A DNA stretch of 64,000 nt from Cellulosilyticum sp. (GCA_015058045.1 SVDC01000019.1:1-64000), one strand, 5' to 3'. Positions 16,974 through 26,564 are shown, counted from the first letter of the stretch. Made by a program: numbers and translations. The notes: generated from the sequence alone by a model not told the origin.

Positions 16974-18047
16974 CTAAAGATACTCTCTTCTATTACATAT
17001 CTTTAAATTCTCAATAACTTTTTTTACATCTTGTGTTTTATCTTTTGAACAAATTAAAAGAGCATCTCCTGTATCAACTACAATAGTATTATTAATCCCT
17101 ACTGTAGCAATTAGCTTCTCACCACCTTCTATAATCATATCCTTTGAATCAATAGTAATAACATTCCCCTTAACTACACTATTATCTTCATTGGTTTTAT
17201 TAATTCTTTCTATTGCTAACCAATTTCCTACATCATCCCAACCAAAATTTCCTGGAAGCGTATAAATATCTTTCGCTTTTTCCATAATACCATAGTCAAT
17301 AGATTCCGCATCAAACATCCTAAACTGATTTTCTACTTCGTCCATATCACCAATTTTTAAAGCTTTGCTAATTTCTTGAAGTCCTATAAACATCTTAGGT
17401 AAAAATTCCTCAAATTGATTGAGTATTGTTGATACCTTCCATACAAACATTCCGCTATTCCATAAATATTTTCCTAATGCCAAGTATTCTTTTGCTAATT
17501 CTAATTGTGGCTTTTCAACGAAGTTAACTACTTCATAAACATTTCCTTGAGTATTTTCTTTTCTTGATCCAAAATGAATGTAACCATACCCTGTTTCTGG
17601 ATATGATGGCATAATACCTATTGTTACCATATTATTTGCTTCTTCTGCTACTTTAATTGCATCTTTTAATGTATCTACAAATAACTCATTGTATTTAATT
17701 AAATGATCAGATGGTAAAACTATCATTATTGCATCTTCGTATTTCTCTTTAATATATGCTGCGGCTAAACCAATGCACGGAGCTGTATTTTTGGCTACCG
17801 GTTCTAATAAAATATTTTCTACAGGTATTTCTGGTAATTGCTCTTTAACTAATTCTCTGTAACTTACAGCTGTCACTACAAATATGTCTTCTAACGCAAT
17901 TAATGACTTAATTCTATTTACTGTATGCTGAATCATCGTTTTTCCATCACTTGTAAGACTTAAAAACTGTTTCGGCATATTTGATCTACTTTTAGGCCAA
18001 AAACGCTCACCTCTGCCTCCAGCCATAATAACTGCTACTACTTTCAC
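16974..18047 (-). CDS. manC: Mannose-1-phosphate guanylyltransferase (ManC)
   Basis: Makes GDP-mannose from GTP and mannose 1-phosphate. The 357-residue single-domain form lacks the C-terminal isomerase domain of bifunctional ManC/AlgA, consistent with a separate manA next door. Motifs: MAGGRGERFWPKSRSNMPKQ, VLPSDHLI, VNFVEKPQLE and YLWNSGMFVWK. The start is GTG 18047, with an AGGAGAG site 5-6 bases upstream. A GDP-sugar pathway in this cluster implies mannose, or a GDP-mannose-derived sugar, in the glycan. Confidence 0.95.
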   Translation of the reverse strand: MKVVAVIMAGGRGERFWPKSRSNMPKQFLSLTSDGKTMIQHTVNRIKSLIALEDIFVVTAVSYRELVKEQLPEIPVENILLEPVAKNTAPCIGLAAAYIKEKYEDAIMIVLPSDHLIKYNELFVDTLKDAIKVAEEANNMVTIGIMPSYPETGYGYIHFGSRKENTQGNVYEVVNFVEKPQLELAKEYLALGKYLWNSGMFVWKVSTILNQFEEFLPKMFIGLQEISKALKIGDMDEVENQFRMFDAESIDYGIMEKAKDIYTLPGNFGWDDVGNWLAIERINKTNEDNSVVKGNVITIDSKDMIIEGGEKLIATVGINNTIVVDTGDALLICSKDKTQDVKKVIENLKICNRREYL

Positions 18048-18082
18048 AATATCTCTCCTTCCATATATTAAGGTTTATTCAA

Positions 18083-18128
18083 TACAAATGATGTATAATG
18101 AATTTTTATTCATTATACATCATTTGTA
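18083..18128. repeat. Perfect 21-bp inverted repeat between the giant transferase gene and manC
   Basis: The left arm 18083-18103 and right arm 18108-18128 are exact reverse complements, separated by TTTT. It begins 5 bp past the stop of the upstream gene. The stem is very AT-rich and lacks a clear U-tract on the minus strand, so it could be a terminator, an mRNA-processing or stabilising hairpin, or an operator. Confidence 0.75.
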
Positions 18129-18133
18129 TAAAG

Positions 18134-21100
18134 CTAAATCTGTATATCTTGCCTTACAATTTTTATTGCTGTTGCCTGTGAAAAGTACTTATCAATGTAT
18201 TCTATACTTCCTTGTGATTTAACATGCCACTCTTCTTCTGACTTATATAGTTCAATTGTTTTACGAGCAAATTCCTCTACATCATCACTAATAGCAACAT
18301 ATTTATCTATTTCTGCTAAGCCTTCTGCCCCTATACTTGTAGTAATCATTGGTACCTGGTTATAGATTGCTTCTACCACCTTACCTTTTACACCTGCTCC
18401 AAATCTCAACGGTGCAACTACCACTCTTGATCTTTGATATAATTTGCTTAATTCTTCATCACTTACAAAGCCTGTAACAATAATGTGGTCATTTTTTAAT
18501 GAACTCACTTCTTCTGGAGGGTTTGATCCCACAATATAAAGTTTAATATCTGGAATTTCTCTCTTAATAGTTGGTAAGATTTCATTACAGAACCAAATAA
18601 CCCCATCCACATTTGGCTTATGATTAAATCCTCCTACAAATAGTAAATTTTTTCTATCATTATAATCAAATTGAGTAGGCTCTTTACTTTTATCATATAT
18701 ATATACCGGAATATTTCTGATAGTCTTAGAAGGTAACTGTTCTTGTAATACCTTTTGCTCATAATTTCCTACTACATATACTGTATCTGCTTTATTAAAT
18801 AACTCAAACTCAACTTTCTTCCATTTTTCCGATGAAACTAATAACTCTTTGTCCTTTTCGAATTCATAATTTCTCAACTCTCTTAAGTAATGTAAGTCAT
18901 GTCCAAAATAAATGATTTTTGCAGTTGTACATTTTTTTAGAAGATCGATATACTTTATTGAAATATGTGGGCGATTTAAATATATATAATCAAAATTTTG
19001 CCCATTTTGTTCTAGCCATTTTTCATAGTTATCATGATACCAATTTCCATACAATACATTAATCCCCATCTGTTGCAATATCTCAGTATATGGTTCATGT
19101 GGGAAGAAATTATCCCCTATAAATGCTACATCTAACCCCATCTTATGAAATAGTGAAATATAGTTAAACGTACATTTACTACCTGCATCTTTATCAAAGT
19201 GCGGTACATAGTGATCTATTACTAATATCTGTTTTTTATTTTTTCCTCTACCACGTGCTTTTAGTTCACACTCGCCAGATGGATACTGCTCTTTTAATGC
19301 TTTCTGCCACTTCTCAATAAATTTTTCGCGATTGTCTACTTGATACTTTTTAATACCTGAATTAAGATCTGTTCCATTTGAAATACCTTCAAAATGTATA
19401 ACTGCAGACTTAGGCTGGTACATTACTTTATATCCATGCGCCCTTACTTCAAATGCTAAATCTGTATCTTCATAATAGGCTGGTACATATCTTTCATCAA
19501 ATCCACCTATTACTTTCCATAATTCTTTAGATATCATAATAGATGCACCTGAAATATAATCCACTTCTCTTACATAGTTATAATCAGGCTTATTAGGATC
19601 ATCTAACCTTCCATAATTCCAGCCACTAGCATCATTCCAGATAATTCCACCTGCTTCTTGCAATTCTCCTGTTGGATAAATAAGCTTAGAGCCTACCATT
19701 CCAATCTTTTCATCACTTTCAACAAGTTCAACCAAACTAGCTAACCATCCTTGTTGAACTTGTGTATCATTATTTAGAAAATGAATATATTTACCTCTTG
19801 CTTGTCTTGCTGCATTATTACAATTTAATAAGAATCCTAGATTTTCACGGTTCCTTATTATTTTTATATTCTTAATATGCTTACTTAAATTAATTGTTTC
19901 ATCTGTAGAAACATCATCAGCAATAATAATTTCATATGTAACATCTTCTGTATTTTGCTTAATACTTTTTAAACAATTATAAGTATATTCATATTGATTA
20001 TAGACAGGAATAATAATAGAAACCATTGGTTGCTCTTCATATTTAAATACAATCTCATCATCATAAACTTCTGATTCAATAATCTTTAACTCTTGTACTT
20101 GAATAGGTTGTTGTTTATTTACCTCGAACTGTTCTAGTTTCTTAAATGTACATTCTGGATTTTCATTTTTCATGCTTTTAAAGAACTTTTCAAGATTTTG
20201 CTTATTTAGGTTCTTCATATAAAACTTAGGATGTCCAACTACCCTTTTAGCCATTTTAGCAAATAATCTTCTCTTACTATCCTTCGGAAAAACAACATCT
20301 CTTATCCTATACATTCTGAGCAATATTTTCCATCCTGTAGAATGATAAATGTTCTCTAAAGTATTTGCTTTTTGTTCTAATTCAGATTTTACCAAAGCTA
20401 GTTCATCACTCATATCAACGTATTGTTTACTTTTTTCTTTTATTACTTTAGCTTCTCTTTCTATTTCTTTATTTTTTTCTTCTATTTCCTGATCTTTTCT
20501 TTCAATCTGCTCCTGAATCTTCCTATTTACTTCATTTAAATTACTAATCTCTCCTTGATATCTACTAATTTCATTATTAAGTTTACTAATCCCTATATTT
20601 TTATCTTCAATTTTATCTTGCAATTGTATAATTCGTTGTTCTCTAGTGATAATTTTTTCATCTAATTCTTTAAGATAAGTATTTCTATCTTCAACTTCAT
20701 CTTGTAATTGCATGATTCGTTGATCTTTAGTGATAATACTTTCATCTAATTCTTTAAGATGGTTATTCTTATTCTCAACCTCATCTTGCAATTGTGTGAT
20801 TCGCTGATCTTTAGTAATAATTTGTGTATCCAACTCTTTAAGATGATTGTTTCTAACATCTACTTCTTCTTGCAACTCTATTATTCTATGTAGCTTCTTA
20901 ATATAATCCGTCTCATCTTGTATACTAACACAAGATATATTACTAGATTCGATCCTTTTATTACTCGCAATACAAATATAATATTTAGCAAAGTCTTCAT
21001 TATAAGTTCCCTTTTTTTCAAGAATACTTTCTGAGTCTCTAGTTAAATAATATCCCTCTTCTTTAAATTGAGAATAGAGCTCATGATATTTAAATTCTTG

Positions 21101-21601
21101 CTCAATCATATTAATGAACTCTTCCTTATAAAATTCTTTTATATGAAACTCATTTTTATAGCTAAACTCATCTGAATAAATCTTTTTATTAGGAGTTGAA
21201 ATAACTAGCGTGCCATCATCCTTAAGGACTCTTTTTATCTCCTTCATAAAGACATACTGTGCAGCTTCATTAATATGTTCAATTGTTTCAAATGAAATAA
21301 CCATATCTACACTTTTGTCTGATAAAGGAATATTAGTAACGCTACCTTCTATGTACTGCAAATTGGCTTTTTGGTATTTTAACCTTGCACTCTCTACTGC
21401 TTCTTTACTAATATCTAGTCCATATACTTTAATCGCTTCATTTGCTAATAATGCACTACCATATCCCTCACCAGAAGCTGCATCCAATACAATCTTTCCT
21501 TTAGCTAATTTGGTTACTGCTTCATACCTTTGTAAATGTTCTATAGTGATTTCTGAGTCTTTCTCTTGGTCTGGTATAAACCTTTCTCCTGTAAATCTCA
21601 T
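18134..21601 (-). CDS. Multidomain surface-polysaccharide protein: SAM methyltransferase, coiled coil, GT2 and GT4 glycosyltransferases
   Basis: An 1155-residue protein. A class I methyltransferase domain (about 1-200) has the SAM motif VLDAASGEGYGSALLA at residues 38-53. A long coiled coil (about 235-430) contains three 28-residue repeats. A GT2 domain (about 525-770) has VSIIIPVYNQYEYTYNCLKS, FLNNDTQVQ and YYEDTDLAFEVRAHG. A GT4 domain (about 785-1150) has LLFVGGFNHKPNVDG and VVAPLRFGAGVKGKV. ATG 21601 is chosen for its AAAGGAG site 6 bases upstream; the longer start at 21634 lies within the wzt reading frame. It directly follows the Wzm/Wzt exporter. The set resembles WbdD/WbdA systems, in which a methyl cap and a coiled-coil ruler set chain length (inference). 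Confidence 0.85.
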   Translation of the reverse strand: MRFTGERFIPDQEKDSEITIEHLQRYEAVTKLAKGKIVLDAASGEGYGSALLANEAIKVYGLDISKEAVESARLKYQKANLQYIEGSVTNIPLSDKSVDMVISFETIEHINEAAQYVFMKEIKRVLKDDGTLVISTPNKKIYSDEFSYKNEFHIKEFYKEEFINMIEQEFKYHELYSQFKEEGYYLTRDSESILEKKGTYNEDFAKYYICIASNKRIESSNISCVSIQDETDYIKKLHRIIELQEEVDVRNNHLKELDTQIITKDQRITQLQDEVENKNNHLKELDESIITKDQRIMQLQDEVEDRNTYLKELDEKIITREQRIIQLQDKIEDKNIGISKLNNEISRYQGEISNLNEVNRKIQEQIERKDQEIEEKNKEIEREAKVIKEKSKQYVDMSDELALVKSELEQKANTLENIYHSTGWKILLRMYRIRDVVFPKDSKRRLFAKMAKRVVGHPKFYMKNLNKQNLEKFFKSMKNENPECTFKKLEQFEVNKQQPIQVQELKIIESEVYDDEIVFKYEEQPMVSIIIPVYNQYEYTYNCLKSIKQNTEDVTYEIIIADDVSTDETINLSKHIKNIKIIRNRENLGFLLNCNNAARQARGKYIHFLNNDTQVQQGWLASLVELVESDEKIGMVGSKLIYPTGELQEAGGIIWNDASGWNYGRLDDPNKPDYNYVREVDYISGASIMISKELWKVIGGFDERYVPAYYEDTDLAFEVRAHGYKVMYQPKSAVIHFEGISNGTDLNSGIKKYQVDNREKFIEKWQKALKEQYPSGECELKARGRGKNKKQILVIDHYVPHFDKDAGSKCTFNYISLFHKMGLDVAFIGDNFFPHEPYTEILQQMGINVLYGNWYHDNYEKWLEQNGQNFDYIYLNRPHISIKYIDLLKKCTTAKIIYFGHDLHYLRELRNYEFEKDKELLVSSEKWKKVEFELFNKADTVYVVGNYEQKVLQEQLPSKTIRNIPVYIYDKSKEPTQFDYNDRKNLLFVGGFNHKPNVDGVIWFCNEILPTIKREIPDIKLYIVGSNPPEEVSSLKNDHIIVTGFVSDEELSKLYQRSRVVVAPLRFGAGVKGKVVEAIYNQVPMITTSIGAEGLAEIDKYVAISDDVEEFARKTIELYKSEEEWHVKSQGSIEYIDKYFSQATAIKIVRQDIQI
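20594..20845 (-). repeat. Three tandem 84-bp repeats encoding a 28-residue coiled-coil unit
   Basis: Units run 20845-20762, 20761-20678 and 20677-20594 (residues 253-336). Each encodes a HLKELD...ITKDQRI.QLQDEVE-type unit of 28 residues, equal to four heptads. A partial unit (RIIELQEEVDVRNN) precedes them. The repeat keeps the heptad phase exactly, so copy-number change would lengthen or shorten the rod without breaking it. Confidence 0.85.
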
Positions 21602-21620
21602 TTTTATCTCCTTTATATTC

Positions 21621-22880
21621 TTATATAACATCAAATTCTATATCCGTCATATATAAAGTGCCCTGAAGTGCATAATTACTCTTAGTAACAAAATTAAAAA
21701 TATATGCATCATGCACCCAATTATGTTGCATATGTTGTTCTTGTACCCCAGATGCAACCGCCGGTGATATAGTATAGATTCCTTGATTTAGCGGTGGCAT
21801 TTTAAATTTAAATTCATATACTACTATATCTTGTGAGCACTCTATTGTCTTATCTAACACATAACTATTACTTTGGAAAATAATATTCCCTAAGCGATCA
21901 TTTACTGTAAAGCCCACAATTGGATTAACCAAATCCTCATAATACTTTACCTTCATTATAAATCTAACGGGCATATTTTCTGTTATAATCTCTATTGAAT
22001 TATTATTATCATCTAATAATCCAACAGCTTGAATCTGCGCCTTTTTATCCCCATACACTTCAAAACTTTCATCAATCTCATTTAATACCTGATCCATTAC
22101 ACTAGCTATGTTGTTCTTTTCCTCTCTCTTTGTATTATGAGAGATCTTTGATTCCATTAAATATGCTTGATACCGTTTAGAAATTTCTATAGGTTCTCCT
22201 ATTCCCATAAGCTTTCCTTGTTCAATCCAAATTACACGGTCTGAAAATTTATTAATACTTCCCATATCATGAGATACCATTATAACTGTTTTGTTTTTCT
22301 TAAACTCTTCAATCTTTCTATAACATTTTTGTTGAAATCTTATATCTCCTACAGAAAGTGCCTCATCTATAATCAGTATTTCTGGATCTACATTTATAGC
22401 TACTGCAAAGGCAAGTCTTACAAACATCCCACTTGAATAGGTTTTTACAGGTTGATCTATGAAATAGCCTATATCAGCAAATTCAATAATATCATTTAAC
22501 TTAGCATCCATTTCCTCTTTTGTATATCCTAACATTGTTCCATTCAAATAAATATTCTCTCGCCCAGTATACTCCATATTAAATCCTGCACCTAACTCAA
22601 GTAATGCAGATATCTTTCCTTTAACTTCTAACTCTCCAGAAGTCTTATTAAGTACACCTGTTACTATCTTTAATAAAGTAGATTTACCTGATCCATTGGT
22701 ACCAATAATCCCTACTGTTTCACCTTTCTTAATGTCAAAAGTAATATCTTTAAGTGCATAATGTTCTTTATGATACTTCTTCTTTGCCAAACTAAGTGAT
22801 TCTTTTAATCGATCCATAGGATTATCATATAATTTGTACACTTTATTTAAGCTGGTTGCCTGAATAACTATCTCTTCCAT
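21621..22880 (-). CDS. wzt: ABC exporter ATPase of Wzt type with C-terminal glycan-binding domain
   Basis: Powers export of an undecaprenyl-linked polysaccharide. The nucleotide-binding domain (1-245) has Walker A GTNGSGKSTLLK, signature VKTYSSGMFVRLAFAVA and Walker B ILIIDEALSVGD, in the TagH/Wzt subfamily. Residues about 280-419 form a beta-sandwich like the Wzt C-terminal domain (VGFTVNDRLGNIIF, FKMPPLNQGIYTISPAVASG). In O-antigen systems this domain recognises a chain-terminating residue. It lies 18 bp after the permease gene. The accessory domain argues for a capped polymer, in agreement with the methyltransferase in the next gene. Confidence 0.93.
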   Translation of the reverse strand: MEEIVIQATSLNKVYKLYDNPMDRLKESLSLAKKKYHKEHYALKDITFDIKKGETVGIIGTNGSGKSTLLKIVTGVLNKTSGELEVKGKISALLELGAGFNMEYTGRENIYLNGTMLGYTKEEMDAKLNDIIEFADIGYFIDQPVKTYSSGMFVRLAFAVAINVDPEILIIDEALSVGDIRFQQKCYRKIEEFKKNKTVIMVSHDMGSINKFSDRVIWIEQGKLMGIGEPIEISKRYQAYLMESKISHNTKREEKNNIASVMDQVLNEIDESFEVYGDKKAQIQAVGLLDDNNNSIEIITENMPVRFIMKVKYYEDLVNPIVGFTVNDRLGNIIFQSNSYVLDKTIECSQDIVVYEFKFKMPPLNQGIYTISPAVASGVQEQHMQHNWVHDAYIFNFVTKSNYALQGTLYMTDIEFDVI

Positions 22881-22898
22881 TGACTACTCACCTCTTTT

Positions 22899-24260
22899 CT
22901 ATAGTACATCTGCAAAGTGTACTTTTAACTTCTTAAATATTAAAGTTCCCACACCAAATAAGACTAATGCTACACACCAAAAGTATATAGTTTGGTTATA
23001 TCTCTCCCAAAACCATACATGTCTGATAAAGGCGTCTCTATATCCTTCCACAATATAGTACATTGGATTCAGTTTTAATATCCATTGATATTCAGATGGT
23101 AGCATCTCATAACTCCACATAATCGGGGTAAGCCACATACCAAATTGAAGTAAGATATTCACAATCTGTCCTAAATCCTTAAAGAAAATAATAATTGCTG
23201 ATGTTGCATATGATATTCCTAATACTAAGAAGAATGTACAGAATGAGTAATAAATAACTTGTATCATATATATACTTGGCAAGTATCCTACAATTAGATA
23301 GACAATATTAGCAAAAACAATAAAAAAGATATGCACATACAAAGAAGACATGATTTTTACTATAGGTAGAATACTAATTTTAAATACCACTTTCTTTACT
23401 AAATAGTTATATTCTAATAAACTACTGGTTGCATTTAAAAGTGCTTCATTGTAAAAGAACCATGGCACCATACCTGCTATAAGCCATAAAACATATGGAA
23501 AGTCATTCATTGGTGCAGATTTAAATCCTACTTGAAATACAAACCAATAAATAACTACTGTAACAATTGGTTGAACAAATGCCCAAATAACGCCTAAATA
23601 TGAGCCTGCATATTTAGTCTTAAAGTCATTTCTTGATAACTTCCAAATTAACATCTTATTATTATTAACTTCTTTAAATATTAATATAAAATCCTTCAAA
23701 TATCTTTGGATAGTTAATACAATAATCATTAGTATAATACTTACGCTTACCTTAAAGGCAATATTTTTTCCTTCCTCATTTGAAGTAAATCTTATATTTG
23801 TTAAATCCATTACTATATATGGGTCTTCACCTGTTAACTCTATCTGTACTCCATGCTCTAATATAGCAATATTCCCTATATTATTACTTATATTTCCTTC
23901 TTTAATAAGATAATCAATTAACTCTATAGACTCATCCATATAATCTAATTTGATATTATCTATAACTATCGTATCTATACTATTACCAAAATCTAATCTA
24001 ATCCACTGGTACTCTTTCTGTATTTCAAAATTTAAATTCTGTTTTTCTCCAATTGTCTCATATAAGGCATCTACACGTTGCTGCCCATCAAATACATCAC
24101 TTGTACTATACAACGCCTGATATGTCCCGCTACAGTTTCCTAATACGTCATAAGATATCTGTATATTATCATCTTTAGGTAAATTTACAAATTTAATTAC
24201 TATAATATTTATAACTATTAGAACTAAAGTTATTAATAAAATCTTGTATCTCTTATTCAT
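22899..24260 (-). CDS. wzm: ABC-2 polysaccharide exporter permease (Wzm/TagG-like) with extra N-terminal extracytoplasmic domain
   Basis: The C-terminal 260 residues (about 190-453) are a standard Wzm/TagG permease: NDFKTKYAGSYLGVIWAFVQP at its start, then six helices, and NPMYYIVEGYRDAFI near the end. Uniquely, about 185 residues precede it: a helix at 7-25, an extracytoplasmic region (26-160) and a second helix (about 165-185). Usual Wzm proteins are 255-280 residues long, so the extension is a fusion. It might contact the emerging glycan or wall, but I recognise no family for it. It pairs with the downstream Wzt gene, with an 18-bp gap. Confidence 0.9.
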   Translation of the reverse strand: MNKRYKILLITLVLIVINIIVIKFVNLPKDDNIQISYDVLGNCSGTYQALYSTSDVFDGQQRVDALYETIGEKQNLNFEIQKEYQWIRLDFGNSIDTIVIDNIKLDYMDESIELIDYLIKEGNISNNIGNIAILEHGVQIELTGEDPYIVMDLTNIRFTSNEEGKNIAFKVSVSIILMIIVLTIQRYLKDFILIFKEVNNNKMLIWKLSRNDFKTKYAGSYLGVIWAFVQPIVTVVIYWFVFQVGFKSAPMNDFPYVLWLIAGMVPWFFYNEALLNATSSLLEYNYLVKKVVFKISILPIVKIMSSLYVHIFFIVFANIVYLIVGYLPSIYMIQVIYYSFCTFFLVLGISYATSAIIIFFKDLGQIVNILLQFGMWLTPIMWSYEMLPSEYQWILKLNPMYYIVEGYRDAFIRHVWFWERYNQTIYFWCVALVLFGVGTLIFKKLKVHFADVL

Positions 24261-24275
24261 CTCAGTATCTCTTTC

Positions 24276-25322
24276 TTATTTATACATTTGATTATAGTAA
24301 TTCATATAATCACCAGAAACAATTTTCTCCATCCAGTCTTGATTAGCTAAATACCATTCAATTGTCTCTTTAATTCCTTGCTCAAATGTATAGCTTGGTG
24401 CCCATCCTAATTCAGTTGTAATTTTGGTATTATCAATAGCATATCTTCTATCATGTCCTGGTCTATCTTGAACATACTTAATAAGTTCTTCTGATTTACC
24501 TAAGTTTTGAATAATGAGTTTCACAATTTCAATATTGGCTTTTTCATTGTTTCCGCCAATATTATAAACTTCGCCGATTTTTCCTTTATGTAGTACTGTA
24601 TCAATTCCTGTGCAGTGATCTTTTACGTGAAGCCAGTCACGAATTTGCATCCCGTCACCGTATACAGGAAGTTTTTTATTATGTAAGCAGTTATTGATCA
24701 TAAGTGGGATTAATTTTTCTGGGAATTGATATGGTCCATAGTTATTAGAACATCTTGTAATATTAATAGGCATACCAAATGTTTCATGATAAGCTCTTAC
24801 GATAAGGTCTGCACCTGTTTTAGAAGATGAATAAGGGCTATTTGGTGCAAGTGGTGTTGTTTCTGTAAACATACCCTCTTTACCTAGTGTGCCATAAACT
24901 TCATCTGTAGATACTTGGAGATATTTTACCCCTTCTTTAAATAAACGGCAGTGCTTATCTTCTGGATTCACTTTCCAATACTTTTTAGCTGTATCTAAGA
25001 GTGCTTGTGTTCCCAAAATATTGGTACTTAAGAAAAGCTCTGGGTCTTCAATACTTCTATCTACATGTGATTCTGCTGCAAAGTTTACAACTGTATCAAT
25101 ATGATGCTTAGCAAATATTTCATCTAATGCCTTTCTATCTCTAATATCTGCTTTAATAAAAGTATATTTAGGGTCATTTTCTATATCTTTAAGATTTTCT
25201 AAGTTTCCTGCATATGTCAGACTATCCATATTGATAATATTGTAATCATATGTTGCTAGCATATGTTTTACAAAGTTACTTCCAATAAATCCTGCGCCAC
25301 CTGTTACTAAAATATTTTTCAT
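24276..25322 (-). CDS. rfbB: dTDP-glucose 4,6-dehydratase RmlB/RfbB
   Basis: Second step of dTDP-L-rhamnose synthesis. At 348 residues it is full length. NAD-binding GGAGFIGSNFV, AAESHVDRSIEDP, VSTDEVYGTLG with catalytic Asp/Glu, YSSSKTGADLI (Tyr-x3-Lys) and TRCSNNYGPYQFPEKLIPL are diagnostic of RmlB. It lies 76 bp after rfbA and 15 bp before the permease gene, so it is in one transcript with the exporter. It is clearly distinct from the CDP-glucose dehydratase rfbG in the same cluster. Confidence 0.97.
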   Translation of the reverse strand: MKNILVTGGAGFIGSNFVKHMLATYDYNIINMDSLTYAGNLENLKDIENDPKYTFIKADIRDRKALDEIFAKHHIDTVVNFAAESHVDRSIEDPELFLSTNILGTQALLDTAKKYWKVNPEDKHCRLFKEGVKYLQVSTDEVYGTLGKEGMFTETTPLAPNSPYSSSKTGADLIVRAYHETFGMPINITRCSNNYGPYQFPEKLIPLMINNCLHNKKLPVYGDGMQIRDWLHVKDHCTGIDTVLHKGKIGEVYNIGGNNEKANIEIVKLIIQNLGKSEELIKYVQDRPGHDRRYAIDNTKITTELGWAPSYTFEQGIKETIEWYLANQDWMEKIVSGDYMNYYNQMYK

Positions 25323-25398
25323 TTCAGTTCCTCCATTTACGATTTAAAATATGTTTTTCGCTCTTTTCTTCTATATAAATATGTATTTCCTCGGAAAT

Positions 25399-26277
25399 CT
25401 ACATGGCTCTTTCTTCAGCTGCAATCTGAATCATATATTGACCATATTCCGTTTTAGCCATTGGTTCTGCCAGTTCTAATAATTGTTCTTTAGTAATCCA
25501 ACCTTGTCTATAAGCAATTTCTTCAATACATGCTACATATAAAGCCTGTCTATTTTGTACCGCTTGAACAAATCCGGCTGCCTCTGTTAAACCTTCACAT
25601 GTACCTGTATCTAGCCATGCCATACCGCGGCCAAATAATTCTACTTTTAAATTACCTTGTTGTAAGTAGGCTTCATTAATTGCTGTGATTTCTAGTTCTC
25701 CCCTAGCTGATGGCTGAATCGTCTTTGCAATTTGTACTACTTTATTATCATAGAAATAAAGTCCTGGTACAGCATAGTGTGATTTTGGTTCTTTTGGTTT
25801 TTCTTCAATAGAAAGGACATTCCAATCTCTATCAAATTCCACCACACCAAAAGCTTCTGGATTACTCACATAATAGCCAAAAATAACAGCCCCCTCTTTA
25901 AGCTCTGCCGCTGCTTTTAATGTTCCTGTAAAGCCTTTACCATAAAAGATATTATCCCCTAACACCAGTGCCACGTGGTCATTACCAATAAATTCTTCTC
26001 CAATAATAAACGCTTCTGCTAATCCTCTTGGTGCTTCTTGCACCGCATATTGTAATTTCATGCCTAAGTGACTTCCATCCCCTAATAATTCTTCAAAAAC
26101 AGGTAAATCTCTAGGTGTTGAAATGATTAACACTTCATTAATCCCTGCTAACATCAAAGTTGATAAAGGATAATAAATCATTGGTTTATCATAAATAGGT
26201 AAAATCTGTTTAGATACTGCTTTAGTAATTGGATAGAGTCTAGTTCCTGAACCACCTGCTAAAATAATGCCTTTCAT
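25399..26277 (-). CDS. rfbA: Glucose-1-phosphate thymidylyltransferase RmlA/RfbA
   Basis: Forms dTDP-glucose from dTTP and glucose 1-phosphate. The 292-residue enzyme has [53 protein letters not shown] and [15 protein letters not shown], all typical of RmlA. It is the first gene of the minus-strand polysaccharide unit. The upstream 313-bp gap holds a candidate extended -10 promoter. rfbC and rfbD, the last two steps, sit at the opposite end of the cluster. Confidence 0.97.
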   Translation of the reverse strand: MKGIILAGGSGTRLYPITKAVSKQILPIYDKPMIYYPLSTLMLAGINEVLIISTPRDLPVFEELLGDGSHLGMKLQYAVQEAPRGLAEAFIIGEEFIGNDHVALVLGDNIFYGKGFTGTLKAAAELKEGAVIFGYYVSNPEAFGVVEFDRDWNVLSIEEKPKEPKSHYAVPGLYFYDNKVVQIAKTIQPSARGELEITAINEAYLQQGNLKVELFGRGMAWLDTGTCEGLTEAAGFVQAVQNRQALYVACIEEIAYRQGWITKEQLLELAEPMAKTEYGQYMIQIAAEERAM

Positions 26278-26399
26278 TCTATGTACTCCTCTACTTCATA
26301 TTATTATGATGATTTCAATACTCTCTCTTTAAAAGAGTTATTACATTTTATTCATCATTTAGTTTTATTTTATTCATATATACACAATATTTCATTCAT

Positions 26400-26408
26400 A
26401 GTATAGCA
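26400..26408 (-). promoter_or_regulatory. Candidate extended -10 promoter for the polysaccharide cluster
   Basis: On the minus strand TGCTATACT matches the extended -10 form TGnTATAAT. No good -35 box is seen at 16-18 bases. It is the best sigma-A-like site in the gap before rfbA. Confidence 0.35.
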
Positions 26409-26522
26409 CACAAGATGTGATTATTCCACAATACTCCTATTTATTCTCCATTCTTTTTACATTTTATTACTTTGCTTATTTTTATCTTCTCACTTCTCTT
26501 GATATTCGAAAATCCGCTATAA

Positions 26523-26564
26523 ATAAAAATACCTAGTAACTGATGATACTACTCCGTTACTAGG
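26523..26564 (-). terminator. Rho-independent terminator of murA
   Basis: CCTAGTAAC (26532-26540) pairs with GTTACTAGG (26556-26564). On the minus strand the stem is followed by TATTTTTATTT. It lies 27 bp past the murA stop and separates it from rfbA. Confidence 0.85.

Noticed and set aside
20594..20845. CRISPR-like regular repeats
   Set aside because: The 84-bp units are in-frame coding repeats of a coiled coil, with no unique spacers.
21210..21656. Plus-strand open frame of 148 codons
   Set aside because: Antisense to the methyltransferase domain and the wzt end; no supporting signal.
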